From Algorimicrobium hallyeonense (GTDB taxonomy: Bacteria > Bacteroidota > Bacteroidia > Flavobacteriales > Flavobacteriaceae): 64,000 nt of DNA. Made by a program: the position numbers and the translations under genes. Shown in pieces: positions 14,830 to 24,212 of this stretch (the first letter of the stretch is position 1; each line of letters opens with the position of its first letter). The stretch is from contig NZ_JBHSLA010000003.1 of assembly GCF_042657385.1 (NCBI RefSeq), positions 248,001 to 312,000 of the forward strand, written 5' to 3'. The notes below the pieces were generated by a model that saw only the letters and a list, made by a program, of their open reading frames with translations, had not been told where the DNA came from and did no database searches.

Positions 14830-16302
14830 ATGATAGCACACACCAACAAAATTTTAGGAGAAGGATTAACGTATGACGACGTTTTATTAGTACCAGCGTT
14901 CTCTGAAGTTTTACCTCGCGAAGTCAGCATTAAGTCCAAATTTTCAAGAAATATTACGTTAAATGTACCTATTGTATCCGCTGCTATGGATACGGTAACC
15001 GAGAGTAAAATGGCTATTGCCATGGCGCAAGAAGGTGGTATTGGCGTACTTCATAAAAACATGACTATTGAGGCACAAGCATTTAAAGTACGGAAAGTAA
15101 AACGTGCCGAAAGTGGCATGATAATCGATCCGGTTACCTTGCCTTTAACGGCCATAGTTGGTGATGCCAAACAAAATATGGCGGAATATAGTATTGGCGG
15201 AATTCCTATAGTTGATGACCATGGTGTTTTAAAAGGTATAGTTACCAACCGGGATTTGCGGTTTGAAAAAAACAACGACCGTCCCATAATAGAAGTTATG
15301 ACTTCTGAAAATTTGGTTACAGCCGAAAAAGGTACTTCTTTACAAGACGCTGAAGGTATTCTCCAAGAAAATAAAATTGAAAAACTTCCAGTAGTTGATG
15401 ATAACAATAAATTGATTGGGTTAATTACGTTCCGTGATATTACGAAACTGACACAAAAACCAAACGCCAATAAGGATTCTTTTGGTCGTTTACGTGTAGC
15501 CGCAGCTATTGGTGTTACGGGTGATGCCTTAGCACGTGCCGAAGCATTAGTGGCAGCTGGTGTTGATGCTATTATTATTGATACGGCTCATGGACACACT
15601 AAAGGTGTGGTAACTATTTTAAAGCAGGTAAAGGCCAAGTTTCCACAATTAGATGTGGTTGTTGGAAATATTGCGACACCGGAAGCGGCTAAATATTTAG
15701 TAGAAGCCGGAGCAGATGCGGTTAAAGTTGGTATTGGACCTGGATCTATTTGTACCACACGTGTGGTGGCAGGCGTTGGATTTCCGCAATTTTCAGCAGT
15801 TTTAGAGGTGGCAGCAGCTATAAAAGGTACGGGTGTCCCAGTAATTGCAGATGGCGGAATTCGTTATACGGGAGATATTCCAAAAGCTTTAGCAGCAGGA
15901 GCGGATTCTGTTATGTTAGGATCGCTTTTAGCAGGAACTAAAGAGTCGCCAGGCGAAACTATTATTTATGAAGGTCGAAAATTTAAGTCCTACCGTGGTA
16001 TGGGTTCTGTAGAGGCCATGAAACAAGGAAGTAAAGATCGATATTTCCAAGATATAGAAGACGATATTAAGAAATTAGTACCTGAAGGTATAGTAGGGCG
16101 TGTACCCTATAAAGGGGAATTGCATGAGAGTATTCATCAATTTGTTGGTGGGTTACGAGCCGGAATGGGATACTGTGGCGCCAAAGATGTGGAGACGTTA
16201 AAAGAGACGGGGCGATTTGTGAAAATAACAGCTTCCGGAATCAATGAAAGTCATCCTCATGATGTTACTATTACAAAAGAATCGCCTAATTACTCGCGAT
16301 AA
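14830..16302 (+). CDS. guaB: Inosine-5'-monophosphate dehydrogenase
   Basis: 490 aa, the usual length. It oxidises IMP to XMP with NAD+, the committed step to GMP. The barrel has LTYDDVLLVPAFSEVLP, then two CBS domains (about 95-215), then the catalytic loop GPGSICTTR with Cys308. ADGGIRYTGDIPKALAAGAD and the flap RYFQD follow, with YKGELHESIHQFVGGLRAGMGYCGA near the end. It is monocistronic, ending at the stop of a convergent gene 1 nt away. Confidence 0.98.
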   Translation: MIAHTNKILGEGLTYDDVLLVPAFSEVLPREVSIKSKFSRNITLNVPIVSAAMDTVTESKMAIAMAQEGGIGVLHKNMTIEAQAFKVRKVKRAESGMIIDPVTLPLTAIVGDAKQNMAEYSIGGIPIVDDHGVLKGIVTNRDLRFEKNNDRPIIEVMTSENLVTAEKGTSLQDAEGILQENKIEKLPVVDDNNKLIGLITFRDITKLTQKPNANKDSFGRLRVAAAIGVTGDALARAEALVAAGVDAIIIDTAHGHTKGVVTILKQVKAKFPQLDVVVGNIATPEAAKYLVEAGADAVKVGIGPGSICTTRVVAGVGFPQFSAVLEVAAAIKGTGVPVIADGGIRYTGDIPKALAAGADSVMLGSLLAGTKESPGETIIYEGRKFKSYRGMGSVEAMKQGSKDRYFQDIEDDIKKLVPEGIVGRVPYKGELHESIHQFVGGLRAGMGYCGAKDVETLKETGRFVKITASGINESHPHDVTITKESPNYSR

Positions 16303-16620
16303 CTAATCGTTTTCAGAATCCTTTTTATACGCCTTGGAATTTGCCTTTATCAAGAGAAACGGCACACCCAATAAAGTGGCTATAATAATGCCATAAGCAC
16401 CTATTTGTTCATTGTCCAACCATTTGGAAAGTGCATAGCCTATAAGTATAATGCCAGCCATGCTATACATGACTATGGCAAACAAGCGTGCTATTTTTTC
16501 AATATTATAAGTTGCTTTTTCGTCATCAGACATGGTGTTGAAGCCTGCAATTAAATCGTAGAATTTAAAGTTGTAGACTAATATGGCACAAATAATAAAT
16601 ATAGCAGCTGTTAAAATCAT
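16303..16620 (-). CDS. DUF3784-like small membrane protein
   Basis: 105 aa with three hydrophobic segments (about 3-20, 48-66, 76-93). The GFNTMSDDEKATYNIEKIARLF stretch between helices 1 and 2 resembles the conserved core of DUF3784 membrane proteins; function unknown. Its start overlaps the stop of the upstream 80-aa gene by 4 nt, so the two are translationally coupled. Confidence 0.75.
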   Translation of the reverse strand: MILTAAIFIICAILVYNFKFYDLIAGFNTMSDDEKATYNIEKIARLFAIVMYSMAGIILIGYALSKWLDNEQIGAYGIIIATLLGVPFLLIKANSKAYKKDSEND

Positions 16621-16859
16621 AATGTTTCGGTATAAAGTTGACCACGATGAGGTTTTAATGCATCGCGAATGGGTTTCATGATATTTTCGGGAACCACCAT
16701 AAACGCAATGGCATGCATATCATTCTCGGCATGAAAACCTGTGATTTCTAAATCTAATTTTTGACTTTGAATGTATTCTTTTAAATGAATTTCATGATGT
16801 TCTGCAATTTTTAAGGCATCTGGCCCTCTAAAATCCCAAATTAATTTTAAATCTCTCAT
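16617..16859 (-). CDS. Conserved small protein of unknown function
   Basis: 80 aa, no signal or membrane segment. It is rich in His (AEHHEIHL, GFHAENDMHAIAF) and could fold as a small alpha-beta unit. The four-base overlap with the DUF3784-like gene shows a two-gene operon. I do not recognise a named family. Confidence 0.7.
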   Translation of the reverse strand: MRDLKLIWDFRGPDALKIAEHHEIHLKEYIQSQKLDLEITGFHAENDMHAIAFMVVPENIMKPIRDALKPHRGQLYTETL

Positions 16860-16973
16860 GGTGCAATTTTAGATTAAATATCGTTTAAATAGAACAAATT
16901 TCATATTAAAATTTCACTTTTTGTATTATTTTCAATAGCTTAGTGAATAGATTTTTACCTAAAATAGCGCATT

Positions 16974-17624
16974 ATGAAATCCAAGGTAACGACCGATTTT
17001 AAAACGGGACAAGCCCAAATTTTTAAGAACCCTTTTTTAGAACGTTTAACGAAAACGGATCCTGTATCCAATATTGTAATTTATGGACTAGTAATTATTG
17101 GCTTAAGCTATTTAGCTATTCAAATTATTGGTTTACGTGTTTTTCAGTTTGTGGGTCTATTTGTTTTGGGAGTTTTATTCTGGACATTTGCCGAATATGT
17201 TTTACATCGGTATGTATTTCATTGGGTAACCGAAGCCAAATGGTCCCAACGGTTTCATTTTGTTATGCATGGTGCTCATCACCATTATCCAAAAGATGAA
17301 GAGCGTTTACTTATGCCACCTGTTCCCGGAATTATTTTAGCATCCTTATTATTTGGTTTCTTTTTTACAATATTCTGGTTGTTAGGTATAACCAATTTAG
17401 TTTTTGGTTTTTTTCCTGGCTTTTTTGTGGGTTACTTATTATACTCTTTTGTGCATCGTGCTACCCATGTTATGCGTCCGCCTAAACGGTTTAAAAACCT
17501 ATGGCATCACCATAGCTTGCACCACTATCAATACCCGAATAAGGCATTTGGTGTTTCTAATACTTTTTGGGATCGCGTTTTTGGCACGATGCCACCAAAA
17601 GCTCGCCGAATTAATAAAAATTAA
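16974..17624 (+). CDS. Fatty acid hydroxylase superfamily protein (FA2H-like)
   Basis: 216 aa membrane di-iron hydroxylase. It has the expected His clusters for two irons: HRYVFH, then HFVMHGAHHHYP, then HRATH and WHHHSLHH. Four hydrophobic segments surround them. Spacing and length fit fatty acid 2-hydroxylase-type enzymes, which would hydroxylate acyl chains of sphingolipids or sulfonolipids, both found in Bacteroidota; the substrate is inferred. Its stop overlaps that of the convergent M48 gene by 3 nt. Confidence 0.85.
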   Translation: MKSKVTTDFKTGQAQIFKNPFLERLTKTDPVSNIVIYGLVIIGLSYLAIQIIGLRVFQFVGLFVLGVLFWTFAEYVLHRYVFHWVTEAKWSQRFHFVMHGAHHHYPKDEERLLMPPVPGIILASLLFGFFFTIFWLLGITNLVFGFFPGFFVGYLLYSFVHRATHVMRPPKRFKNLWHHHSLHHYQYPNKAFGVSNTFWDRVFGTMPPKARRINKN

Positions 17625-18853
17625 GATTTCAAATTCTTCATACGTTGCAGAAGTGTTGGGTGTGAATAGTGCATAAACACATACGCCTTGTGTGGTGTTA
17701 AATTGCTCAAATTATTTTTTGATAACTTTTTAAGCGACGTTATTAGCGGATCTGCAGCATAAGTGTTTTTAGCATAATTATCCGCTTGGTATTCAAATTT
17801 TCGGGAGAACCAATTCATAATTAATCCGGTAATTTCGGAAATAGGACTATACAATAAACCAAAGGCTATTAAACCAACATGAAAGCTAAATATTTGAACA
17901 CCTAAGGCATTTGATAAAAGCGGATTTGAAATAAAAATTGATAGAATATATAGCGTTAATCCAGTCAGCAAAATGGACGTTACCAAATTGAAGATGATAT
18001 GTTTCTTTTTATAATGACCGACTTCATGTGCCAGAACAGCAACAATTTCTTCGTCATCTAAATCGTTGATTAAAGTGTCATAAAGTGTGACGCGCTTTTC
18101 ACTTCCAAAACCTGAAAAATAGGCATTGGCTTTGGTACTTCGTTTGGAGCCATCAATCACGAAAATTTTATCTAAAGTAAAACCGACAGTTTCTGCATAA
18201 GCCGAAATTTTATCGCGTAAATTACCATCTTCTAAAGGTGTTTGTTTATTAAAAAGAGGTACAATGAGTCGTGCGTAAAACATATTCATGAAAATGGTGA
18301 AAAACGTAACCAGTCCCCAAGCATACAACCAAAAGTATGTTCCTGTTGCTTGATAAAACCAAATAATTAGTGCTAAAATACCACCTCCTAAAATAGCCAT
18401 CATAAGTAAACCTTTCAATTTATCTAGTATAAACGTGCCTTTAGTAGTTTTATTAAACCCGAATTTTTCTTCAATCACAAAGGTTTGATAATAGGCGAAG
18501 GGTGTGGTTAAAATATCGCTCCCAATCATAATAATTCCAAAGAATATTAACGCGATGATGATTGGATTTTCAGAATAGCTTCTCGCTACATTATCAATAA
18601 ATTCAAAGCCATCAAAAAATAGAAACGCTAATGTAAGTACAAGTGAAAATGTGGATGTTATAATGCCGAATTTGTAATTGGTTTTTTTGTAGGCCTGGGA
18701 TTTTTCATAATCTTCGGCATTGTAAACATCATCTAATTCTTCTGGAATAGGATCGTTATACTGTTTGGCATTTAAAGCATCGAGGATTTTATCGACAAGA
18801 AAATCTACTATAATGATGGCTATGATGATGTAGAATAGGGTGGTTGAAGTCAT
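17621..18853 (-). CDS. M48 family zinc metalloprotease (Ste24/CAAX protease 1-like)
   Basis: 410 aa integral inner-membrane protease. Several N-terminal helices precede the zinc motif HEVGHYKKKH. The third ligand region is FEYQADNYA after more helices, the organisation of Ste24-type peptidases. YDTLINDLDDEEIVAVLAHE is the typical lead-in. Bacteria lack CAAX prenylation, so it is more likely a membrane quality-control protease. It is convergent with the hydroxylase gene. A palindromic repeat follows upstream of its start. Confidence 0.9.
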   Translation of the reverse strand: MTSTTLFYIIIAIIIVDFLVDKILDALNAKQYNDPIPEELDDVYNAEDYEKSQAYKKTNYKFGIITSTFSLVLTLAFLFFDGFEFIDNVARSYSENPIIIALIFFGIIMIGSDILTTPFAYYQTFVIEEKFGFNKTTKGTFILDKLKGLLMMAILGGGILALIIWFYQATGTYFWLYAWGLVTFFTIFMNMFYARLIVPLFNKQTPLEDGNLRDKISAYAETVGFTLDKIFVIDGSKRSTKANAYFSGFGSEKRVTLYDTLINDLDDEEIVAVLAHEVGHYKKKHIIFNLVTSILLTGLTLYILSIFISNPLLSNALGVQIFSFHVGLIAFGLLYSPISEITGLIMNWFSRKFEYQADNYAKNTYAADPLITSLKKLSKNNLSNLTPHKAYVFMHYSHPTLLQRMKNLKS

Positions 18854-18881
18854 GTATTGAGTGGTTCTATAAATTTGGAGT

Positions 18882-18946
18882 TGTCATTTCGAGGAATACG
18901 AGAAATCTCGTGAATTTGAGATTCCTCACAGTTGTTCGGAATGACA
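18882..18946. repeat. REP-like palindromic element
   Basis: A 65-bp imperfect palindrome begins TGTCATTTCGAGG and ends TTCGGAATGACA. The inner arms GAGAAATCTC and GAGATTCCTC can also pair. The ends and the core match the general form of palindromic repeats common in Flavobacteriia intergenic DNA (ends TGTCATTTCGA / TCGAAATGACA). It lies between two minus-strand genes, 2 nt from the methyltransferase stop. Only one copy is in the window. Confidence 0.7.
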
Positions 18947-18948
18947 GG

Positions 18949-19746
18949 CTATTTAAAATTTCGCTGTCGTTTGGCTTCAAAAATAAGAATTCCTGCGGCA
19001 ACAGAGACGTTCATGGAATCTATTTCGCCTTGCATGGGAATAATAATATTTTGTGTAGCCGCATCGCGCCATTCTTGACTTAATCCTGTGGCTTCTGTGC
19101 CAACAATCAAGGCCGTTGATTTGGTGTAATCTAGAGTATGATAATCTACAGATGCTTGCAAAGCTGCACAGTAAATAGGAATCTGTTTTTCTTTTAAAAA
19201 TGCAATAATTTCTGAAGTGGAACCCATAGCAATTTGGTTTGTAAATACGCAACCAACGCTAGAGCGTATAATATTTGGATTGTATAAATCCGTTTTTGGG
19301 TTGGCAATTATTACTAAATCTACATTGGCGGCATCAGCAGTTCGCAATAAAGCACCAATATTACCTGGTTTTTCTGGTGCTTCAGCAACGAGGATTAAGG
19401 GGTTTTCTGTTTTTAAAGTTATAGATTCTAAAACATGTTCTTTTGTTTTCGTAACTGCCAAAACACCTTCAGTCGTATCCCGATGCGCTAGTTTTTGATA
19501 GACATCTTTGGACACCTCAATACGATTAACAGAATCCTTCACTAACTGATCCAGATCGGTTTCAGAAAATAATTCTGGATAAAATAAAATAGTGTCTAAA
19601 TGATAGCCACCTTTTAGGGCTAGACCAATTTCCCGAGCACCTTCAATTAAAAACAATCCAGACTTTTTTCGAGCTCTAGATTTTTCTTTTAAAAGCACTA
19701 ATTCTTTAATGTAGGAATTTTGTGTGCTAGTAATCTGTTTTATCAT
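18949..19746 (-). CDS. TrmH/SpoU family RNA 2'-O-methyltransferase (RlmB-like)
   Basis: 265 aa SPOUT methyltransferase. The N-terminal region (about 1-90) is an L30e-like RNA-binding domain. The catalytic knot carries the three family motifs: EKPGNIGALLRTADAA, LIVGTEATGLS and MNVSVAAGILIFE. It probably methylates the ribose of one rRNA or tRNA nucleotide. Which nucleotide cannot be decided here. It stands between the palindromic repeat and the amidohydrolase terminator. Confidence 0.9.
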   Translation of the reverse strand: MIKQITSTQNSYIKELVLLKEKSRARKKSGLFLIEGAREIGLALKGGYHLDTILFYPELFSETDLDQLVKDSVNRIEVSKDVYQKLAHRDTTEGVLAVTKTKEHVLESITLKTENPLILVAEAPEKPGNIGALLRTADAANVDLVIIANPKTDLYNPNIIRSSVGCVFTNQIAMGSTSEIIAFLKEKQIPIYCAALQASVDYHTLDYTKSTALIVGTEATGLSQEWRDAATQNIIIPMQGEIDSMNVSVAAGILIFEAKRQRNFK

Positions 19747-19785
19747 AAATGCAAAAATACATAATTCGATTGTTTATTAATTTTA

Positions 19786-19815
19786 AAAAAGCCTCAATTT
19801 TCATCGAGGCTTTTT
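19786..19815 (-). terminator. Terminator of the amidohydrolase operon
   Basis: AAAAAGCCTC (19786-19795) pairs with GAGGCTTTTT (19806-19815) around a 10-nt loop, placed just after the stop of the minus-strand gene. Confidence 0.8.
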
Positions 19816-19833
19816 ATTTATGGTAATAATAGG

Positions 19834-21129
19834 TTACTGATTCTTATACTTTTCAGAATAACGTCTCCATAATTCTGTTTGGTGACTTTCTAAACTTATT
19901 TCACGACCTTGGATAAAAGCTCGTGTTAAAATATTGGTGCGCATATCCAAAGCATCACCTGCACTAATAAAAAGTGTGGCATCTTTTCCTGCTTCTAAAG
20001 TACCAACAAAGGCATCAATACCTAGTATTTTAGCGTTGTTAGATGTGATTAATTTTAGAGCTTCTTCTTTATCCATCCCGTACGCCGCGCAAGTGCCTGC
20101 GTAGAATGGTAAATTACGTGTTTGGAAGTTTTCCGCATTTCCAACTTGAATGCCTACAAGAACATCTGCGTCATATAAAAGTTTCCCTAATTTAAATGGT
20201 AAATCATAATCTTGATCATCATTGGCAGGCAATGTGTGTGGTGTATTAATTAAAACAGGTAGGTTGTTTTGTTTCAATAATCCGGTTACTTTATATGCTT
20301 CTGCACCACCCACAATAACTAATTGCTCCATCTTATGATCTTTTGCGAAATGAATAGCGTCTGTAATTCCTTTTTCATCATTTACATGAACAAACAATTT
20401 TTGCTTACCATTGTACAAACCTTGCATCGCTTCAAAAGGTAAGTTTATAGGTTTTTTATCACCTTTTAAATAGGCTTTACTGTCGGTAATAAAAGCAGCG
20501 ACCTCGTTTACTTGTTCAGCATAGTCTTTGTTTGGTTTTAAACCTGCAGGCTCTCCCAACCACCAACGACCTCTAGAAAAAGCACTTGGCCAATTAAGGT
20601 GAATAGCATCATCTGTTTTAATAGCAGCATCTTCCCAATTCCAAGCATCCAATTGAACAATGGATGAGGTTCCAGAAATACGACCACCTTTAGGCGATAC
20701 TTGTGCCATTAACACGCCATTTGGACGCATGGATTCTACGACTTTAGATTCTGTGTTGTAAGCAATTAAACTGCGTACATGTGGAATCATACCGCCAACT
20801 TCATCTTGATCGTCCGAAGCTCTTACAGCATCTACTTCTACTAATCCTAAAGCAGAATTGGCCGCAATAAATCCGGGATACACGTGTTTACCCTTGGCAT
20901 CAATAATAGTCATACCAGAAGTGTTGGAATTTGTTGTATTCACCGATGTGATTTTTCCGTTTTCAAAAACAATCACAGAATTTTCAATGACTTGACCATT
21001 TCCAATGTGTGCGGTAGCGCCAACAATAGCAATGGGTTTAGTTTGTTTGGATCCTGGTGTTTGTTGCGCAAAGGAAAAGCTTCCTACAAATAGCGTAATA
21101 ACAAGGATGTATATAGTATAATGTTTCAT
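19834..21129 (-). CDS. Exported amidohydrolase-family protein lacking the metal HxH motif
   Basis: 431 aa from the chosen start MKHYTIYILV, which gives a clean signal peptide (about 1-20, ending SFAQQ). The frame extends 16 codons upstream, but only with a poor N-terminus. The fold is the composite amidohydrolase type (IIDAKGKHVYPGFIAANS early; LEAGKDATLFISAGD late). Where active enzymes have GxxDxHxH, it reads GFIAANSALG, so the first two metal ligands are missing. It follows the 991-aa amidohydrolase by 19 nt and may be a structural partner. Confidence 0.8.
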   Translation of the reverse strand: MKHYTIYILVITLFVGSFSFAQQTPGSKQTKPIAIVGATAHIGNGQVIENSVIVFENGKITSVNTTNSNTSGMTIIDAKGKHVYPGFIAANSALGLVEVDAVRASDDQDEVGGMIPHVRSLIAYNTESKVVESMRPNGVLMAQVSPKGGRISGTSSIVQLDAWNWEDAAIKTDDAIHLNWPSAFSRGRWWLGEPAGLKPNKDYAEQVNEVAAFITDSKAYLKGDKKPINLPFEAMQGLYNGKQKLFVHVNDEKGITDAIHFAKDHKMEQLVIVGGAEAYKVTGLLKQNNLPVLINTPHTLPANDDQDYDLPFKLGKLLYDADVLVGIQVGNAENFQTRNLPFYAGTCAAYGMDKEEALKLITSNNAKILGIDAFVGTLEAGKDATLFISAGDALDMRTNILTRAFIQGREISLESHQTELWRRYSEKYKNQ

Positions 21130-21148
21130 CTTATTTTCTTTTAGAGTA

Positions 21149-24124
21149 TTAAATCGTGTCACAATGGAAATGTTCATCTACTTTCTTAACAACGGGTTTG
21201 GTTTTTAAACCTTTGTTTTTGGCTTGCAACATCATCGTTGTTAATTCGTTTTTCTCTTGTTTTATGCTTTCGCGAATTTGCTTATCACGATCCATATCAA
21301 AATAAACTTTTCCTTCAATTAGGGTTTTTTCAGCTTTGGTGTAAATAGACATTGGGTGGCCGTTCCATAGTACCATATCAGCATCTTTACCAACCTTCAC
21401 GCTACCAACACGATCATCGATATGTAATAATTTGGCCGGGTTTAATGTCACCATTTTCCATGCTTCTTCTTCACTAACACCACCATATTTGATTGCTTTA
21501 GCCGCTTCTTGATTTAATCGTCTAGACATTTCAGCATCATCACTATTAATAGCGGTTACAATACCTTGATTATGAAGTATAGCGGCATTGTATGGAATGG
21601 CATCATTCACTTCATACTTATAAGCCCACCAATCACTAAAAGTAGAAGCTCCAACGCCGTGTTCTTTCATTTTATCAGCTACTTTATAACCTTCTAAAAT
21701 ATGTGTAAACGTATTTATATTAAAGTTGAAACGTTCGGCAACTTCCATTAACATATTAATTTCACTTTGAACGTAGGAATGACAACTAATAAAGCGGTCT
21801 TTATTTAAAATTTCAACAAGGGTTTCCATTTCTAAATCTTTACGATACGGTTTACCACTTTTCTTTAAAGCTTCGTATTCTTTTGCTCTGGTGAAATAAT
21901 CCGTATACACTTGTTCCACACCCATTCTGGTTTGCGGAAAACGGGAACGCGAATAATCGCCCCAGTTAGATTGTTTTACGTTTTCGCCCAAAGCAAACTT
22001 GATGAATTTAGGACTGTCAGGGAAAATTAAATTTTGCGCTGACTCGCCCCATTTCAATTTAATTATTGCAGAGCGACCACCAATAGGATTTGCTGAACCA
22101 TGCAAAATTTGAATGGTTGTAACACCTCCTGATAAGTTTCTGTATATGTTTATATCATCTGAATCTACAACATCTTCAATAGTAACCTCGGCGGTGGAAT
22201 TTTGACCAGCTTCGTTTATCGCTGCTGTTGCAATATGCGAATGTTCATCAATAACACCAGAAGTAATGTGTTTCCCTGTGGCATCAATAACCATAGCACT
22301 TCCGGCGCTTAAATTGTTGCCAATTTTAGCAATCTTACCATCTTTAACAAGGACATCGGTGTTTTTTAAAATACCGGCTTCTTCATTGGTCCAAACCGTA
22401 GCATTTTGAAATAAAATGGTTTGTTGTTTTGGTCTTTCAGTAAAACCATAGGCTTCATTAGGAAACGTAACTGGAAATATCTTAATATCGGATTTAGACT
22501 CCTTATTGTCATCAACGTCGGAGTCATCTGATTTTTCAGCGTCTTTAGACTCCAGTTTTTTAGCATAAAAAGTGGCTTCATTCCCGTTTGGTAAAATAGC
22601 AGCCCCACTTATATTTGGAGTGTTGGTAATTTTAGCTGAAAGTCTTACAAAATCTTGTTTTGTGGTATCTATACTGGAGAACGTTAATGCTAACCAATCA
22701 TCAGTCATTGTAATTTTTGAGCCTAGTTTTTGCGTATCTGTTTTAACCGTTGCTTTTAACTTCGAAATTTCACCAGAAATTTTTAAATCGTATGTCGTTC
22801 CGGCAACTTGCAACTCATAATCGCCTCGAATATCTTTTGTGTTCATGGGTACAATTTGGTGCCTGTTACCTAAAACCCAGTTTTCATAAAGCGTTGTTTT
22901 GGTATCGAAAATAGTTCCAGACGTAATTAAGAAATTTGCATAAGATCCATTTTTAAGGGTTCCTATGTCATTACTTATTCCTATAATTTTAGCAGGAACG
23001 GTTGTTAACGCTGCTAAAGCTGCTGTTTCATCCAAACCGTATTCAATGGCTTTTTGCAAGTTTGGCATAAATTCAGACGGTTTTTTTAAGTCGTGTAAGG
23101 TGAGGGCAAATGGCACGCCGTTTTTATGTAAAACAGCAGGATTACTTGGTTTCTGATTCCACTCACGCATATCCGATAAGCTTGCTGTGTTTGCCATGAT
23201 GGGATCTTCCATATCAAATGCATCTGGAAAATTGATAGGTATAATGAATGATGCATTTGTAGCTTTAATTTCATGAATTAACTCATACTCATCACCACCG
23301 CCTACAATAATATATTGGGTGTTTACATCGTCTCCAACTTTGTCCATACGCAAGTCGTTCATTTTACTTCCTGCATGAATAATTTGAACTAAATCTTTAT
23401 TGTTATTGAACGCTTCTAATGATCGGTCTTTTGTTTCTGATAAACCTTTGGCGTACCAATCAGCATCATAGTTTACTTGTCTAATTAACGCCATAGCTCC
23501 CATTAAAGAGGTTGGATATGCTTGTCTAGACGTAACACTTTTGTTGGTTGACAAATACTGTGCAGAACGATCTGATAAAATGCGAGAGGCATCTGTTCCA
23601 CTTGGGGATAGCGCAATTAAGCTACCTGTTCCACGAATAATGCCATCTGGAATATGGGTGTTTACGGTTCCAAAACCAGCTTCGCGTAATTCGGTTGCTG
23701 TTTTAGCATCAAAGGCATAACCTTCAATAGCATTTTGTTCGGGTTTAATATGGTCATTCCAATAGTAACCCTCGCGTGAGGCATCATATTGTGGGCTGTT
23801 TGAGTTTTCTGCACGTGTAGGTTTTTTGGTTCCAAACGATGAGTATATATCCACAAATGAGGGATAAATGTGTTTGCCTTCCAGATTGATAACTGTTGTA
23901 TTTTCTGGAATTTGAACTTGTTTTCCACTAGAAATAACTTTGCCATTTTTAATTAATAATGTGGCATTTTCAAGGGTTTCTGTTGGGGAAATGTGAAGGG
24001 TTGCATTGGTGAAAGCATGATAACTATGACTTTCAGTTTTTACACCATCATTTTTTGGGAAATAGTTTTGTGAAAACAGCGTTGTGCTGAACACAAAACA
24101 CAAAAGCGTAAGGAGTTGTTTCAT
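21149..24124 (-). CDS. Large exported amidohydrolase with two tandem amidohydrolase-like domains
   Basis: 991 aa with a signal peptide (about 1-18). The N-terminal domain (about 25-440) has the composite-domain ends (LEGKHIYPSFVDIYSSFG; LKNGSYANFLITSG) but no HxH, so it looks inactive. A beta-rich linker with an acidic stretch (about 510-550) follows. The C-terminal domain (about 570-960) keeps the metal site: SGVIDEHSHIA, then ISCHSY, FTHILEG and INSDDAEM. It is probably a periplasmic hydrolase of peptides or cyclic amides. The exact substrate is unknown. It is the first gene of a two-gene operon. Confidence 0.87.
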   Translation of the reverse strand: MKQLLTLLCFVFSTTLFSQNYFPKNDGVKTESHSYHAFTNATLHISPTETLENATLLIKNGKVISSGKQVQIPENTTVINLEGKHIYPSFVDIYSSFGTKKPTRAENSNSPQYDASREGYYWNDHIKPEQNAIEGYAFDAKTATELREAGFGTVNTHIPDGIIRGTGSLIALSPSGTDASRILSDRSAQYLSTNKSVTSRQAYPTSLMGAMALIRQVNYDADWYAKGLSETKDRSLEAFNNNKDLVQIIHAGSKMNDLRMDKVGDDVNTQYIIVGGGDEYELIHEIKATNASFIIPINFPDAFDMEDPIMANTASLSDMREWNQKPSNPAVLHKNGVPFALTLHDLKKPSEFMPNLQKAIEYGLDETAALAALTTVPAKIIGISNDIGTLKNGSYANFLITSGTIFDTKTTLYENWVLGNRHQIVPMNTKDIRGDYELQVAGTTYDLKISGEISKLKATVKTDTQKLGSKITMTDDWLALTFSSIDTTKQDFVRLSAKITNTPNISGAAILPNGNEATFYAKKLESKDAEKSDDSDVDDNKESKSDIKIFPVTFPNEAYGFTERPKQQTILFQNATVWTNEEAGILKNTDVLVKDGKIAKIGNNLSAGSAMVIDATGKHITSGVIDEHSHIATAAINEAGQNSTAEVTIEDVVDSDDINIYRNLSGGVTTIQILHGSANPIGGRSAIIKLKWGESAQNLIFPDSPKFIKFALGENVKQSNWGDYSRSRFPQTRMGVEQVYTDYFTRAKEYEALKKSGKPYRKDLEMETLVEILNKDRFISCHSYVQSEINMLMEVAERFNFNINTFTHILEGYKVADKMKEHGVGASTFSDWWAYKYEVNDAIPYNAAILHNQGIVTAINSDDAEMSRRLNQEAAKAIKYGGVSEEEAWKMVTLNPAKLLHIDDRVGSVKVGKDADMVLWNGHPMSIYTKAEKTLIEGKVYFDMDRDKQIRESIKQEKNELTTMMLQAKNKGLKTKPVVKKVDEHFHCDTI

Positions 24125-24212
24125 GGGTTTAGGTTGGTTTCAAATTTAAAAACTTAAATATAAGTAATAAGAAATGGGTGCTAAATGAATTGGATTTTTT
24201 TTAACATTTTGT

